Source: DASQUK01 sp035697145
Lineage (GTDB): Bacteria > Actinomycetota > Acidimicrobiia > Acidimicrobiales > VFJN01
Assembly: GCA_035697145.1 (NCBI GenBank)
Contig: DASSDL010000025.1
Span: 1 to 58,239 of the forward strand
DNA: 58,239 nucleotides
Reading direction: 5' to 3'
Below, one piece after another: positions 50,720-58,239 of the stretch; positions within the stretch are counted from its first letter, which is position 1; each line of letters begins with the position of its first letter. Below the pieces are notes generated by a model that saw nothing but the letters and a program-made list of their open reading frames with translations, was not told the origin of the DNA and did no database searches. The translations under genes and the position numbers were made by a program.

Positions 50720-52897
50720 GTGCGACGAGCCGGTGCGGCGCTGTTGGTGGTGGTGCTGATGGCGGGGATGGCGTGCAGCCGCCCACTCCGGCCCGGCGGG
50801 GGCGGCGGGGGTGGCGGCGCCGGTCGGCTGGGATCGGGAAACGGCTACGTCGACCAGCGCGAGTGGCGGTCGCGCCAGGACGACTACCTCGGCTTCGCCA
50901 CCGAGCGGCTCGAGCCCTCCTCGCTGCCGAACGTGCTCGCCCACTTCACCCGTGCCGAGCGTGACCGACGGTTCGACTTCGACCCCGATGCCATCGGGCC
51001 CGATGCCTTCGCGACCACGTTCGCCAAGATCGACACCCACACCGACACCAGCGACTTCGACATGATGCGCCTGATGGCCCTCTGGTACGGGCACCGGCGC
51101 GACCTGCGCGCCGACCTGCGGGCCGCGATCGAGCAGCGCCTCGCCGGCTTCCGCTACTGGTACACGGACCCGCGGCCCGCCGGTGTCGTGGACAACAAGT
51201 GGTTCTGGTCGGAGAACCACCGCATCATCTTCCACGCCCTCGAGTACCTGGCCGGCCGGGCACTCCCGCGCGAGACGTTCGCCATCACCGGCGAGTCCGG
51301 TAGGGCCCACGCCGAGCGGGGGCGCCGGCGCATCGAGGCGTGGCTCGACGAGAAGGCGAGCTGGGGCTTCTCCGAGTGGCACTCGGACGTCTACTACGGC
51401 GAAGACGTCGAGGCCTTGTTGCTGCTGACCGAAAACGCGCAGCCTGACCTGGCCCGACGCGCGGCGGCGATGCTCGACGTGTTCCTGTACGACCTCGCGA
51501 TCCATCAGGTGCAGGGCAACGTCGGCGTCACCCACGGCCGGTCGTACATGAAGGACAAGAGCCGGGCCGCCGACCAGGACGTCTTCGGTGCCGTCAAGCT
51601 GGCGTTCGGCACGTCGGACCAGCCCTACCCGTCCCGCTCGGATGCCGTCGCGACCGCACTGGCGGCGGCCGAGCGCTACCGCCTGCCGGCGGTCGTGGAG
51701 CGGGTAGCCCGGAGCCCCGAGCCCGTGCTCGACCGCGAGCACATGGGTGCGCCGCTCGACGTCGACCAGCCCTTCACCGCCGACCCGGTGTCCGCCGTTC
51801 CCGGCGTGTCCTTCACCGACCCCGAGGCGATCCCGTTCTGGTGGGAGCGGGGTGCCCTTACCGCCTGGCAGGTCGTGCCGCTCACGCTCGCCGCCATCGA
51901 GGAGCACGACCTGTGGGAGACGACGCTGTTCCAGCCGTTCCGGGCCCTGGCCGACGCGGCCGGCGGCGATCCCCAGGTGGCGGCCCAGCTCGCCCATGCC
52001 CTGCGCTGCCAGATCAACATCGGGCTGCTCGCCGAGGTGGACACGATCACGTGGCGCTCGCCGCACGCGATGCTGTCCAGCGCGCAGGACTACCGGCCCG
52101 GCTGCTTCGGCTGGCAGTTCCACGCCTGGCAGGCCACGCTCGACGAGGACGCCGTGGTCTTCACCACGAACCCGGGGAACGAGCCCCGGCCCGGCGACCG
52201 CTGGGTCGACGCCGATCTGTACTGGAGCGGCGCCGCCACCATGCCCCGCAGCGCCCAGCACGGCGCCGCGGTGATCAACCTCTACGCCCCGCAGTACCCC
52301 GCGCCGACGGGACCGCCGCTCGACGCGTTCGGCTACCTGCCCTACACCCACGCCTACTTCCCCACCGAGCGGTTCGACGAGGTTCGGCGGGTGGGCGGGT
52401 GGACCTTCGGGCGCAAGGGCGACGGCTACGTCGGGCTGTGGTCGTGGCGGCCGACCGAATGGCGCACCCACGACCCAGCCGTGACGTTCACCAACGGGCT
52501 CACCGAACCGTTCGATCTGGTGGCGCGCGGCGGGGCCGCCAACGTGTGGATCTCCGAGGTTGGCGACGCCGGGCGCTGGGGTTCGTTCGACGCGTTCGTG
52601 ACCGCGCTGTCGGCGGCGGCGATCGACGTGACGGACCTCGGTTCCACCGGCGGCGTGTCCCGGGGCTTCGACGTCAGCTACGCCTCGCCCAGTGAGGGGG
52701 CGCTGACGTTCTCCTGGACCGGTCCGTTGTCCGTCGACGGCACCGAGGTGCCGCTGCACGGCGCCAACCGGTTCGACAACGCCTTCGGGACCACGGCCTT
52801 CGGCGACGGCGGCATCGAGATCGACGACGGCCGCGCCAGCCTGACGCTCGACCTCGCCACCGGCGACCGCCGGGCAGAGCTGCGCCGCCGGCGTTGA
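50720..52897 (+). CDS. Secreted toroid lipoprotein, candidate polysaccharide lyase
   Basis: 725 residues from the GTG at 50720, with GGGGAGGG about 6 nt upstream. A lipoprotein signal (VVVLMAGMAC) leads to a Gly-rich linker. The toroid domain has NKWFWSENHRIIFHALEYLAG, FSEWHSDVYYGEDVEALLLL and GVTHGRSYMKDK, a constellation of Asn, His and Tyr reminiscent of heparinase- and alginate-lyase-type enzymes. From about 370 the chain turns beta-rich (ALTFSWTGPLSVDGTEVPL), as in a C-terminal sandwich. It is probably outside the membrane and acts on a surface or environmental polysaccharide. It directly follows the toroid-GT fusion gene on the same strand. Confidence 0.75.
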   Translation: MRRAGAALLVVVLMAGMACSRPLRPGGGGGGGGAGRLGSGNGYVDQREWRSRQDDYLGFATERLEPSSLPNVLAHFTRAERDRRFDFDPDAIGPDAFATTFAKIDTHTDTSDFDMMRLMALWYGHRRDLRADLRAAIEQRLAGFRYWYTDPRPAGVVDNKWFWSENHRIIFHALEYLAGRALPRETFAITGESGRAHAERGRRRIEAWLDEKASWGFSEWHSDVYYGEDVEALLLLTENAQPDLARRAAAMLDVFLYDLAIHQVQGNVGVTHGRSYMKDKSRAADQDVFGAVKLAFGTSDQPYPSRSDAVATALAAAERYRLPAVVERVARSPEPVLDREHMGAPLDVDQPFTADPVSAVPGVSFTDPEAIPFWWERGALTAWQVVPLTLAAIEEHDLWETTLFQPFRALADAAGGDPQVAAQLAHALRCQINIGLLAEVDTITWRSPHAMLSSAQDYRPGCFGWQFHAWQATLDEDAVVFTTNPGNEPRPGDRWVDADLYWSGAATMPRSAQHGAAVINLYAPQYPAPTGPPLDAFGYLPYTHAYFPTERFDEVRRVGGWTFGRKGDGYVGLWSWRPTEWRTHDPAVTFTNGLTEPFDLVARGGAANVWISEVGDAGRWGSFDAFVTALSAAAIDVTDLGSTGGVSRGFDVSYASPSEGALTFSWTGPLSVDGTEVPLHGANRFDNAFGTTAFGDGGIEIDDGRASLTLDLATGDRRAELRRRR

Positions 52898-52920
52898 TCA
52901 GGGCGCGGCGAGCCACCCCA

Positions 52921-53610
52921 CTAGGCACCACTGGCCCACGGTCGGTCGCGGGGTTCGTCGTAGAGGACGCCGACGTTCTCGCCCTGGATCGCCCGGAAGG
53001 CGTGCTCCCGCCACTGACTCGCTCCGGCCAGCGGCTCGGGTAGCTCGGCGTCGGCGAACCAGCCGACGGCCCGGGTCTCGAGCGGGTGCGCCGTCAGCTC
53101 GCCCCCGACCGCCCGGCACAGGAACACCAGGCTGTACAGCGGCACGCGGGTGAACCCCAGCCGCAGGCCGTCGAGCAGCGCGATGAGCCGCACGGGGACG
53201 CAGTCGATGCCTGTCTCCTCGCGCACCTCCTTGACCGCGATCTCGCTCGGTGAGTAGCCGACGTCGGCCCAGCCCGTGGGGTACAGCCAGATGCCACTGT
53301 CCGCCCGCTGGACCAGCAGGATCTCGCCGTCGTCGTTGTGGACCACCGCGCCCACTGCCACCTTGGGCGTTATGTAGCCGGCCACGCCCTCGCCCACGCC
53401 CTTCATCCACTCCTCGACGAAGTGCTCGGCGTCGAAGCCCTCCTCGGCCTCGGCGGACGCCCGGATGTCGCCCGCCACCGCCAGCACCTCCTCGAAACGC
53501 TCGCGCTCGTACAGGCTCTGCGTGAAGCCGAGCCCGGTGCGGGCGATGCCCGAGAGCGCCTCGGACCAGCGGATCAGGTCCTGACGGGTGGGCGGCAGCC
53601 GGCGGCTCAC
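52921..53610 (-). CDS. NUDIX hydrolase with N-terminal helical domain
   Basis: 229 residues from GTG at 53610. Residues 1-75 form the helical NUDIX_N domain (DLIRWSEALSGIARTGLGFTQSLYERERFEEVL). The Nudix box reads GWADVGYSPSEIAVKEVREETGI: the usual first Glu is Tyr and the Arg before EVxEE is Lys, so metal binding may be weakened. Members hydrolyse nucleoside diphosphates linked to X, often ADP-ribose or NADH-like compounds. It is downstream of glnD, with the 95-nt element between them. Confidence 0.85.
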   Translation of the reverse strand: MSRRLPPTRQDLIRWSEALSGIARTGLGFTQSLYERERFEEVLAVAGDIRASAEAEEGFDAEHFVEEWMKGVGEGVAGYITPKVAVGAVVHNDDGEILLVQRADSGIWLYPTGWADVGYSPSEIAVKEVREETGIDCVPVRLIALLDGLRLGFTRVPLYSLVFLCRAVGGELTAHPLETRAVGWFADAELPEPLAGASQWREHAFRAIQGENVGVLYDEPRDRPWASGA

Positions 53611-53647
53611 GCCGCCGACGTTATCCGGCGAGCCTTGTGTCACAGCC

Positions 53648-53744
53648 CGAGGCAATAGCGAACGCTGTGGCGGCCCAGAGGCAATGACGAACGGTCTCCG
53701 TGCGCCATTGCCTCGCGCTCGACGGATCGTTCGCTATTGCCTCG
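53648..53744. repeat. 95-nt nested-palindrome element, copy 2
   Basis: The outer arms GAGGCAATAGCGAACG (53649) and CGTTCGCTATTGCCTC (53728) are perfectly complementary; the inner arms start at 53678 and 53699. Compared with copy 1, base pair 10 of the outer arm changes from A-T to G-C on both sides, a compensatory change. It sits 23 bp beyond the glnD stop and before the Nudix gene. Confidence 0.87.
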
Positions 53745-53766
53745 CCGCAACAGCCGCCCCTCGACC

Positions 53767-56076
53767 TCAGCCCGACTCGAGCGCGTGGAGCAGGGCCCGC
53801 TCGATCTCCGCGAGCACGCCGGGGTCGGTCACCTTGGCCCCCTGCCCGTCGCGCACGTAGAACGAGTCGACCACGCGGGGACCGAGCGTCTGCACCTTGG
53901 CGCTGGTGATGTCGAGGTCGAGGTCGGCCAGGGCGCTGGTGATCCGGTAGAGAACCCCCAAGGCGTCGGCTGCCTCCACCTCGACCACGGTGGCATCGGG
54001 CGTCGCACCCAGGTCGAAGCGGATCTCGGGCTCGACCGCCTCGTGGCCGCGGCTGAGGGCCCGCCGGGATCCGTACGTCCGGATGCGGTCGGCCAGCCGG
54101 GCCCGTATCGCCAGTTGCCCGGCCAGAGCCCGCTCCACGTCGGCGACCACCTTGGTCCACGAGAATGTGGGCCCGAAGCTCGACTGGACCCGGAAGACCT
54201 CGAGCGCCCAGCCTCGCTCCGTCGTCGCGGCCGCATCGAGCACGTCGAGACCGTGCAGCGCCAGCACGCCGGCCACCCGTGCGAACAAGCCGTGGCGGTC
54301 GGCGGTGACCACCGTGAGCCGGTCAGCCTCGCTGACGATCGCCTGCTCACCGGCCCGCAACCGCGCCCGCTGCCTCTCGTCAGGGAACTCGCGGGCCACG
54401 TCCGCGGCTCGGCCGCCCCGCATCACGTGATCGGCCCGCGCCACCAGCGCCCGCACCAGGTCGGCCTTCCACTCGCTCCACGCCGCCGGACCGGTCGCCA
54501 GCGAGTCCGCCTCCGTGAGGGCCGCGAGTAGCTCCAGCGCCTCCCGGCTGCCGCCCAGCCCCCCCACCACCGACTCGATCGTGGCGGGGTCGTCGATGTC
54601 GCGGCGGGTGGCCACGTCCGGCAGCAGCAGATGGTGGCGGCACAAGAGGACCAGCACCGCGGCGTCGTGGTCGTCGAGGCCCACGCGGTCGGCGATGTCG
54701 CCGACCAGGCGGACACCGTTGGCGACGTGGTCGCCGGGCTCGCCCTTGCCGATGTCGTGGAGCAGGCCGGCGAGCACGAGCAGGTCGGGGCGGGTGACGC
54801 GCCCGGCGAGCTGCGCCGACTGCGCCGCCGCCTCCCACAGGTGCCGGTCGACCGTGAAGCGGTGGTACGCGTTGCGCTGCGGCTTGCTCCGGACCGACGG
54901 CCACTCGGGGAAGTAGCGCTCCCAGACGCCCCGCTGGTCGAGGGCCTCGAGCAACAGGATGGCGGGCGGCCCGGCTAGGAGCAGCTCCACCAGCGCGTCG
55001 CGGGTCGCGGCCGCCCACGGCGTCGTCGGCTGGGGGGACTCGGCGCGCAGCCGCGCCAGCGTCTGGCGGTCGAGCTGGGTGCCGTGGCGGGCGGCGGCTG
55101 CCGCAGCCCGGAACGCCATCGCCGGGTCGCCGGCCACGTCGGCGCCCTCGGCGATGTGTACCTCGCCGTCGCGCAGCACCAGGCCGCCGCCCAGCGGCCG
55201 CTCGCGGCGCAGGCGTCCCAACGGACCGGCCAGCGAGCTCTCGATGCGGGCCCAGGAGTCGTCGCTGGTCCAGGCGATCGTGCGGGCGGCATGGGCCACC
55301 GCTCGCATCAGGGCGTCGGCATCTTCGTACCCGAGGGAGTCGGCGACGGCGTCCTGCTCCTGGAGCAGCAGCCGGTCGCCGGGCCGACCCGTGCGCCGGT
55401 GCAGCTCGACCCGCACCGCCAGCAACAGGTCGTAGGCCGCGTCGAGGCTGGCGCCGTCCGTGTCCCAGAGGATGGTCCGCGCCGCCTGCGCCCAGCGGAG
55501 GGCCTGCACGTCGCGCAGGCCGCCCCGTCCCTCCTTGAGGTCGGGCTCGAGCAGGAATGCGACCTCGCCCGCCTGGGCCTGGCGATCGCGCACGCGCTGG
55601 GCCATCGCCCCCAGCCAGCGCTTGGCCCGCTTGCGCCACTGGAGCGTGGCCTTGTCGGCCAGCTGCTCGGTGAGGGATCGGTCGCCCGCGAGGTGACGGG
55701 CGTCGAGCAGCGAGGTGGCCGTGTCCAGGTCGTCGGCCGCGAGGGCCAGCGCCTCCTTGACCGTGCGCACCGAGTGACCGAGCTTCAGGCCCTCGTCCCA
55801 GATCGGGTACCAGATGCGGTCGGCGACAGCACCGACGTCGTCGTGTCGCCCCGAGTGCAGCAGCACCACGTCGATGTCGGACTGCAGGGAAAGCTCCCGC
55901 CGCCCGTAGCCACCGCACGCCACCAGGGCCATGCCGCTCGAGGGACGGTGTTCGACTGCCGCGTCGAGGAGCTCGGCCAGCCAGCCGTCGACCTCGTCGG
56001 ACCAGACGCGGCACAGCTCGCCACCCACGAGCGAGTCGTCGGCGGCGAGCTGTGCCCTGGAGTCGGTGATCGTCAC
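53767..56076 (-). CDS. glnD: [Protein-PII] uridylyltransferase / uridylyl-removing enzyme
   Basis: 769 residues from the GTG at 56076. Domain order is normal: nucleotidyltransferase (CGGYGRRELSLQSDIDVVLL, with the Asp pair), a helical GlnD domain (VAFLLEPDLKEGRGGLRDVQALRWAQ), an HD domain (HRFTVDRHLWEAAAQSAQL, LLHDIGKG) and two C-terminal ACT domains (DRLTVVTADRHGLFARVAGVLALHGLDVLDA and EVEAADALGVLYRITSALADLDLDITSAKVQTLG). It adds or removes UMP (or AMP in some actinobacteria) on Tyr51 of PII in response to glutamine. It follows amt and glnB in the usual nitrogen-control order. Confidence 0.95.
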   Translation of the reverse strand: MTITDSRAQLAADDSLVGGELCRVWSDEVDGWLAELLDAAVEHRPSSGMALVACGGYGRRELSLQSDIDVVLLHSGRHDDVGAVADRIWYPIWDEGLKLGHSVRTVKEALALAADDLDTATSLLDARHLAGDRSLTEQLADKATLQWRKRAKRWLGAMAQRVRDRQAQAGEVAFLLEPDLKEGRGGLRDVQALRWAQAARTILWDTDGASLDAAYDLLLAVRVELHRRTGRPGDRLLLQEQDAVADSLGYEDADALMRAVAHAARTIAWTSDDSWARIESSLAGPLGRLRRERPLGGGLVLRDGEVHIAEGADVAGDPAMAFRAAAAAARHGTQLDRQTLARLRAESPQPTTPWAAATRDALVELLLAGPPAILLLEALDQRGVWERYFPEWPSVRSKPQRNAYHRFTVDRHLWEAAAQSAQLAGRVTRPDLLVLAGLLHDIGKGEPGDHVANGVRLVGDIADRVGLDDHDAAVLVLLCRHHLLLPDVATRRDIDDPATIESVVGGLGGSREALELLAALTEADSLATGPAAWSEWKADLVRALVARADHVMRGGRAADVAREFPDERQRARLRAGEQAIVSEADRLTVVTADRHGLFARVAGVLALHGLDVLDAAATTERGWALEVFRVQSSFGPTFSWTKVVADVERALAGQLAIRARLADRIRTYGSRRALSRGHEAVEPEIRFDLGATPDATVVEVEAADALGVLYRITSALADLDLDITSAKVQTLGPRVVDSFYVRDGQGAKVTDPGVLAEIERALLHALESG

Positions 56077-56121
56077 GTGCGGTCCGCGAGTAGGTCCGGT
56101 CTGAGTGCCGGCGGGGGGCAT

Positions 56122-56252
56122 GGGGGGCAGAGGCTCCTGCCGGAGCCCCCCATAGTCGCTCGATCCGGCTCCGCCGGTCGAGCGACCGGAGATCGACGCC
56201 GCCGACAGGCGGCGACCAAAGTCTCGGTTCGCAACCTCCGGTTGCGAACCGA
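56122..56252 (-). terminator. Array of four hairpins between glnB and glnD
   Basis: Four inverted repeats lie in 130 bp: TCGGTTCGCAACC (56224) with its perfect 13-bp partner and TCC loop, CGCCGCC-GACA-GGCGGCG (56197-56214), GTCGCTCGA with inner CCGGC-TCC-GCCGG (56155-56186), and GGCTCC-TGCC-GGAGCC (56132-56147). The first starts 5 bp after the glnB stop. This dense structure could attenuate transcription between glnB and glnD so that less GlnD than PII is made. Confidence 0.6.
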
Positions 56253-56256
56253 ACCC

Positions 56257-56595
56257 CTACAGGGCGTCCGCGTCGACCTCGCCGGTGCGGATGCGCATGA
56301 CCCGGTCGACATCGGTGATCCAGATCTTGCCGTCGCCGATCTTGCCGGTGCGGGCCGCATCGGCGATGACCTCGGACACGCGCTCGGCGTCGGTGACGTC
56401 GGCCAGCACCTCGATGCGCACCTTGGGGACGAAGTCGATGGTGTACTCGGCGCCCCGGTAGACCTCGGTGTGACCGGACTGCCGGCCGAAGCCCTGCACC
56501 TCGGTGACGGTCATGCCGGTCACGCCCGCGTCTTTCAGGGCGGTCTTCACGTCGTCGAGCTTGAACGGCTTGACGATGGCGGTGATGAGCTTCAA
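56257..56595 (-). CDS. glnB: Nitrogen regulatory protein PII
   Basis: 112 residues, start TTG at 56595 with GAGAGGA 7 nt upstream. The T-loop GRQSGHTEVYRGAEYTIDFVPKVRIEVL contains Tyr51, the uridylylation/adenylylation site, and the B- and C-loops are KTGKIGDGKIWITDVDRVMRIRTGE (with the R/K residues that bind ATP). In this gene order, next to amt, it most resembles GlnK-type PII, which blocks the ammonium channel when nitrogen is high. It is cotranscribed with amt (22 bp apart) and followed by glnD. Confidence 0.95.
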   Translation of the reverse strand: MKLITAIVKPFKLDDVKTALKDAGVTGMTVTEVQGFGRQSGHTEVYRGAEYTIDFVPKVRIEVLADVTDAERVSEVIADAARTGKIGDGKIWITDVDRVMRIRTGEVDADAL

Positions 56596-56617
56596 CGGAG
56601 AGTCCTCTCTCTGAGCG

Positions 56618-57853
56618 TCAGTCGGCGTAGGCGACTTCGGCGTGCTGGGAAAGGTCGAGTCCCTCGTCCTCGGCGGCGTCGTCGACCCGCAGGCCCATCG
56701 TGGCATCGATGGCCAGGCCGATGGCGAGGCTGACGACGAACGAGTAGGAGAGCGTGACGACCGAGGCGACGATCTGGTCCCAGAGCAACGAGCCACCGCC
56801 ACCCAGGAACACGCCCTCGTTGGTGACCGCCGGGTTGATGGCGGCGTCGGCGAAGAAGCCGAGCAGCAGCGATCCCACCAGGCCCCCCACCAGGTGGACG
56901 GCCACCACGTCGAGGCTGTCGTCGAACCCGAACGACTTCTTGAGCCCCAGCGCCAGGTAGCACACCGCTCCGGCGAACAGGCCGATGTAGACGGGCGCCA
57001 TGCCACCTACGAAGCCGGCGCACGGCGTGATGGCCACCAGGCCGGCGACGGCGCCCGAGGCCCCGCCCAGGGTGGTGGCGTGGCCGTCCTTGAGGCGCTC
57101 GACGACCAGCCAGCCGAGCATCGCGGCCGAGGCGGCGAGGAACGTGTTCATGATCGCCTGCCCGGCGATGCCGTCTGCCGCCAGCGCCGAGCCGGCGTTG
57201 AACCCCGCCCAGCCGAACCACAGGATGCCGGTGCCCAGCACGGTCAGCGGCAGGTTGTGCGGCTGCATCGGCGTGTCGGGGTAGCCCTTGCGCTTGCCGA
57301 TCAGCAGGACCAGCGCCAGCGCCGCAGCGCCGGCGTTCATGTGGACCACGGCGCCGCCGGCGAAGTCGAGCGCCCCCATGTCGGCCAGCCACCCGCCCGC
57401 GAACACCATGTGTGCGATCGGCCCGTAGACGAGGATGAGCCAGGCGCCGATGAACACGGCATAGGCACCGAACTTGAGGCGGTCGGCCGTGGCCCCGGTG
57501 ATCAGCGCCGGCGTGATGATCGCGAACGTCATCTGGTAGGCGCAGAACAGGACGAACGGGATGGTCAGGAAGCTCAGGAACTCTTGGTCGGTGAGCGCCG
57601 GGCCGACGTCCTTGAGCCACGCGTAGTCGAAGTTGCCGATGAACCCGGCGTTGCCGGCATCGCCGAACGCCAGGCTGAACGCGACCGCCGCCCACAGCAC
57701 GGCCAGCAGGCCCATGGCGAAGATGTTCTGCATGAGCATGCCCAGGACGTTCTTGCCCCGGACCATGCCCCCGTAGAAGAGGGCCAGCCCCGGGGTCATG
57801 AACAGCACCAGCGCAGTCGCGGCCAGCATCCAAGCGGTGTTGCCCGGATCCAT
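56618..57853 (-). CDS. amt: Ammonium transporter
   Basis: 411 residues from the ATG at 57853, with AGGA 6 nt upstream. Eleven transmembrane segments and the family motifs are evident: LFYGGMVRGKNVLGMLMQN, FAYQMTFAIITPALI (Phe gate), FAGGAVVHMNAGAAALAL with the first pore His, and SLDVVAVHLVGGLVGSLLLGFFAD with the second. The cytoplasmic C-terminus (HAEVAYAD) is short. It imports ammonium or ammonia and is regulated by the downstream PII protein. A GlnR-like box is found about 75 bp upstream. Confidence 0.96.
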   Translation of the reverse strand: MDPGNTAWMLAATALVLFMTPGLALFYGGMVRGKNVLGMLMQNIFAMGLLAVLWAAVAFSLAFGDAGNAGFIGNFDYAWLKDVGPALTDQEFLSFLTIPFVLFCAYQMTFAIITPALITGATADRLKFGAYAVFIGAWLILVYGPIAHMVFAGGWLADMGALDFAGGAVVHMNAGAAALALVLLIGKRKGYPDTPMQPHNLPLTVLGTGILWFGWAGFNAGSALAADGIAGQAIMNTFLAASAAMLGWLVVERLKDGHATTLGGASGAVAGLVAITPCAGFVGGMAPVYIGLFAGAVCYLALGLKKSFGFDDSLDVVAVHLVGGLVGSLLLGFFADAAINPAVTNEGVFLGGGGSLLWDQIVASVVTLSYSFVVSLAIGLAIDATMGLRVDDAAEDEGLDLSQHAEVAYAD

Positions 57854-57920
57854 AGTGATCCTTTCGTCGCCCAGCTGAGACGAGCGAAAGAATGACGACA
57901 GAAGTTTGCGGCAGCGATTC

Positions 57921-57942
57921 GTGACTGTTTCCCGCCGGTTAA
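57921..57942 (-). promoter_or_regulatory. GlnR-like operator upstream of amt
   Basis: On the minus strand TTAAC-n6-GAAAC matches the actinobacterial GlnR half-site pair gTnAc-n6-GaAAc with one mismatch, and GTCAC follows directly. It lies 68-90 bp before the amt start, a normal position for activation under nitrogen limitation. The regulator gene is outside the window, so this rests on the motif alone. Confidence 0.5.
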
Positions 57943-57964
57943 CTGGTCCTTCCCGGCGCGTTGG

Positions 57965-58096
57965 AACGTGCGCGGATTGGCACGCCATCCTGGCTCCCGG
58001 TGGTCAGCGCTGCTGGGAGGCCCAGCTGTTGAGCTGCGACCCGGCAACAAATTCCCACGCGGGGTGCCTGCGGAAACGCCCTATCCGCTGGGCCTC
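57965..58096 (+). repeat. 132-bp dispersed repeat, copy D
   Basis: About 95% identical to copy A, with one extra A in the right third (GGAAACGCC). Plus orientation, the left end facing the amt promoter 112 bp away. It is followed after only 4 bp by copy E, forming a head-to-tail tandem. Confidence 0.9.
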
Positions 58097-58100
58097 CAAG

Positions 58101-58232
58101 AACGTGGGCGGATAAGCACGCCATCCTGGCTCTCGGTGGTCAACGCTGCTCGGAGGCCCAGCTGTTGAGCTGCGACCCGGCAACAAATTCCCACGCGGCG
58201 TGCCTGTGGAACGCCCTATCGGCTGGGCCTCT
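58101..58232 (+). repeat. 132-bp dispersed repeat, copy E
   Basis: About 93% identical to copy A and the most diverged copy (nine changes, including GCTCGG in place of GCTGGG and ATCGGC in place of ATCCGC). It repeats copy D with a 136-bp period. After three more bases the window ends with GAACG, the start of the element, so a further copy may begin at 58236. Confidence 0.88.
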
Positions 58233-58239
58233 ACGAACG

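Overview
The window is a GC-rich chromosomal segment from an actinobacterium. GTG starts are frequent, one TTG start is clear and one CTG start is likely. Gene content (FadD3-like and FadD8-like ligases, family III CoA transferase, fused LivHM permease, PAC2, LCP and SoxR-type proteins, amt-glnB-glnD) fits Actinomycetota; an Acidimicrobiia-like lineage is my inference and is not proven by the sequence. I saw no rRNA, tRNA, CRISPR array or intact mobile element. The left edge holds the first codons of an Hsp20 gene and a decayed ISL3 transposase.

Layout. 1-4.1 kb: hsp20 start, ISL3 relic, small membrane proteins, and a zinc-ribbon gene whose ribosome binding site lies inside a perfect hairpin, divergent from a winged-helix regulator; then a YihY/BrkB protein. 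4.1-14.7 kb: methyltransferase, Kup potassium transporter, GH1 glycosidase, TesB thioesterase, glucose/sorbosone dehydrogenase-like lipoprotein, PrmA, two tandem EEP phosphohydrolases, MOSC protein. 14.7-27.6 kb: FAD oxidoreductase and GNAT, a CBS-citrate synthase fusion, PAC2, amidase, SoxR, AI-2E exporter, LCP ligase, VOC, aldo/keto reductase, DinB, coiled-coil protein. 27.6-42.7 kb: acyl-CoA metabolism (FadD3-like, crotonase, CoA transferase, FadD8-like) next to a Liv-type ABC importer with fused LivH-LivM permease. 43.6-52.9 kb: a divergent carbohydrate-related cluster of OYE-type reductase, 2-hydroxyacid dehydrogenase, DapA-like aldolase and PmoA-like protein, facing a toroid-glycosyltransferase fusion and a secreted toroid lipoprotein. 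52.9-57.9 kb: Nudix protein and the nitrogen-control operon amt-glnB-glnD.

The strongest unexplained signals are two families of non-coding repeats at the 3' ends of genes. Family 1 is a 132-bp element with five copies about 93-96% identical (10131, 14012, 23795, 57965, 58101) and perhaps a sixth at the right edge. In the three copies whose upstream gene is visible, the same end of the element sits at that gene's stop codon, and in one it supplies the stop codon. Family 2 is a 95-nt nested palindrome with two copies (38149, 53649) of identical architecture, each about 21-23 nt beyond a stop codon inside a same-strand gene string. Together with the 43.6-52.9 kb cluster these are the best candidates for undescribed biology.
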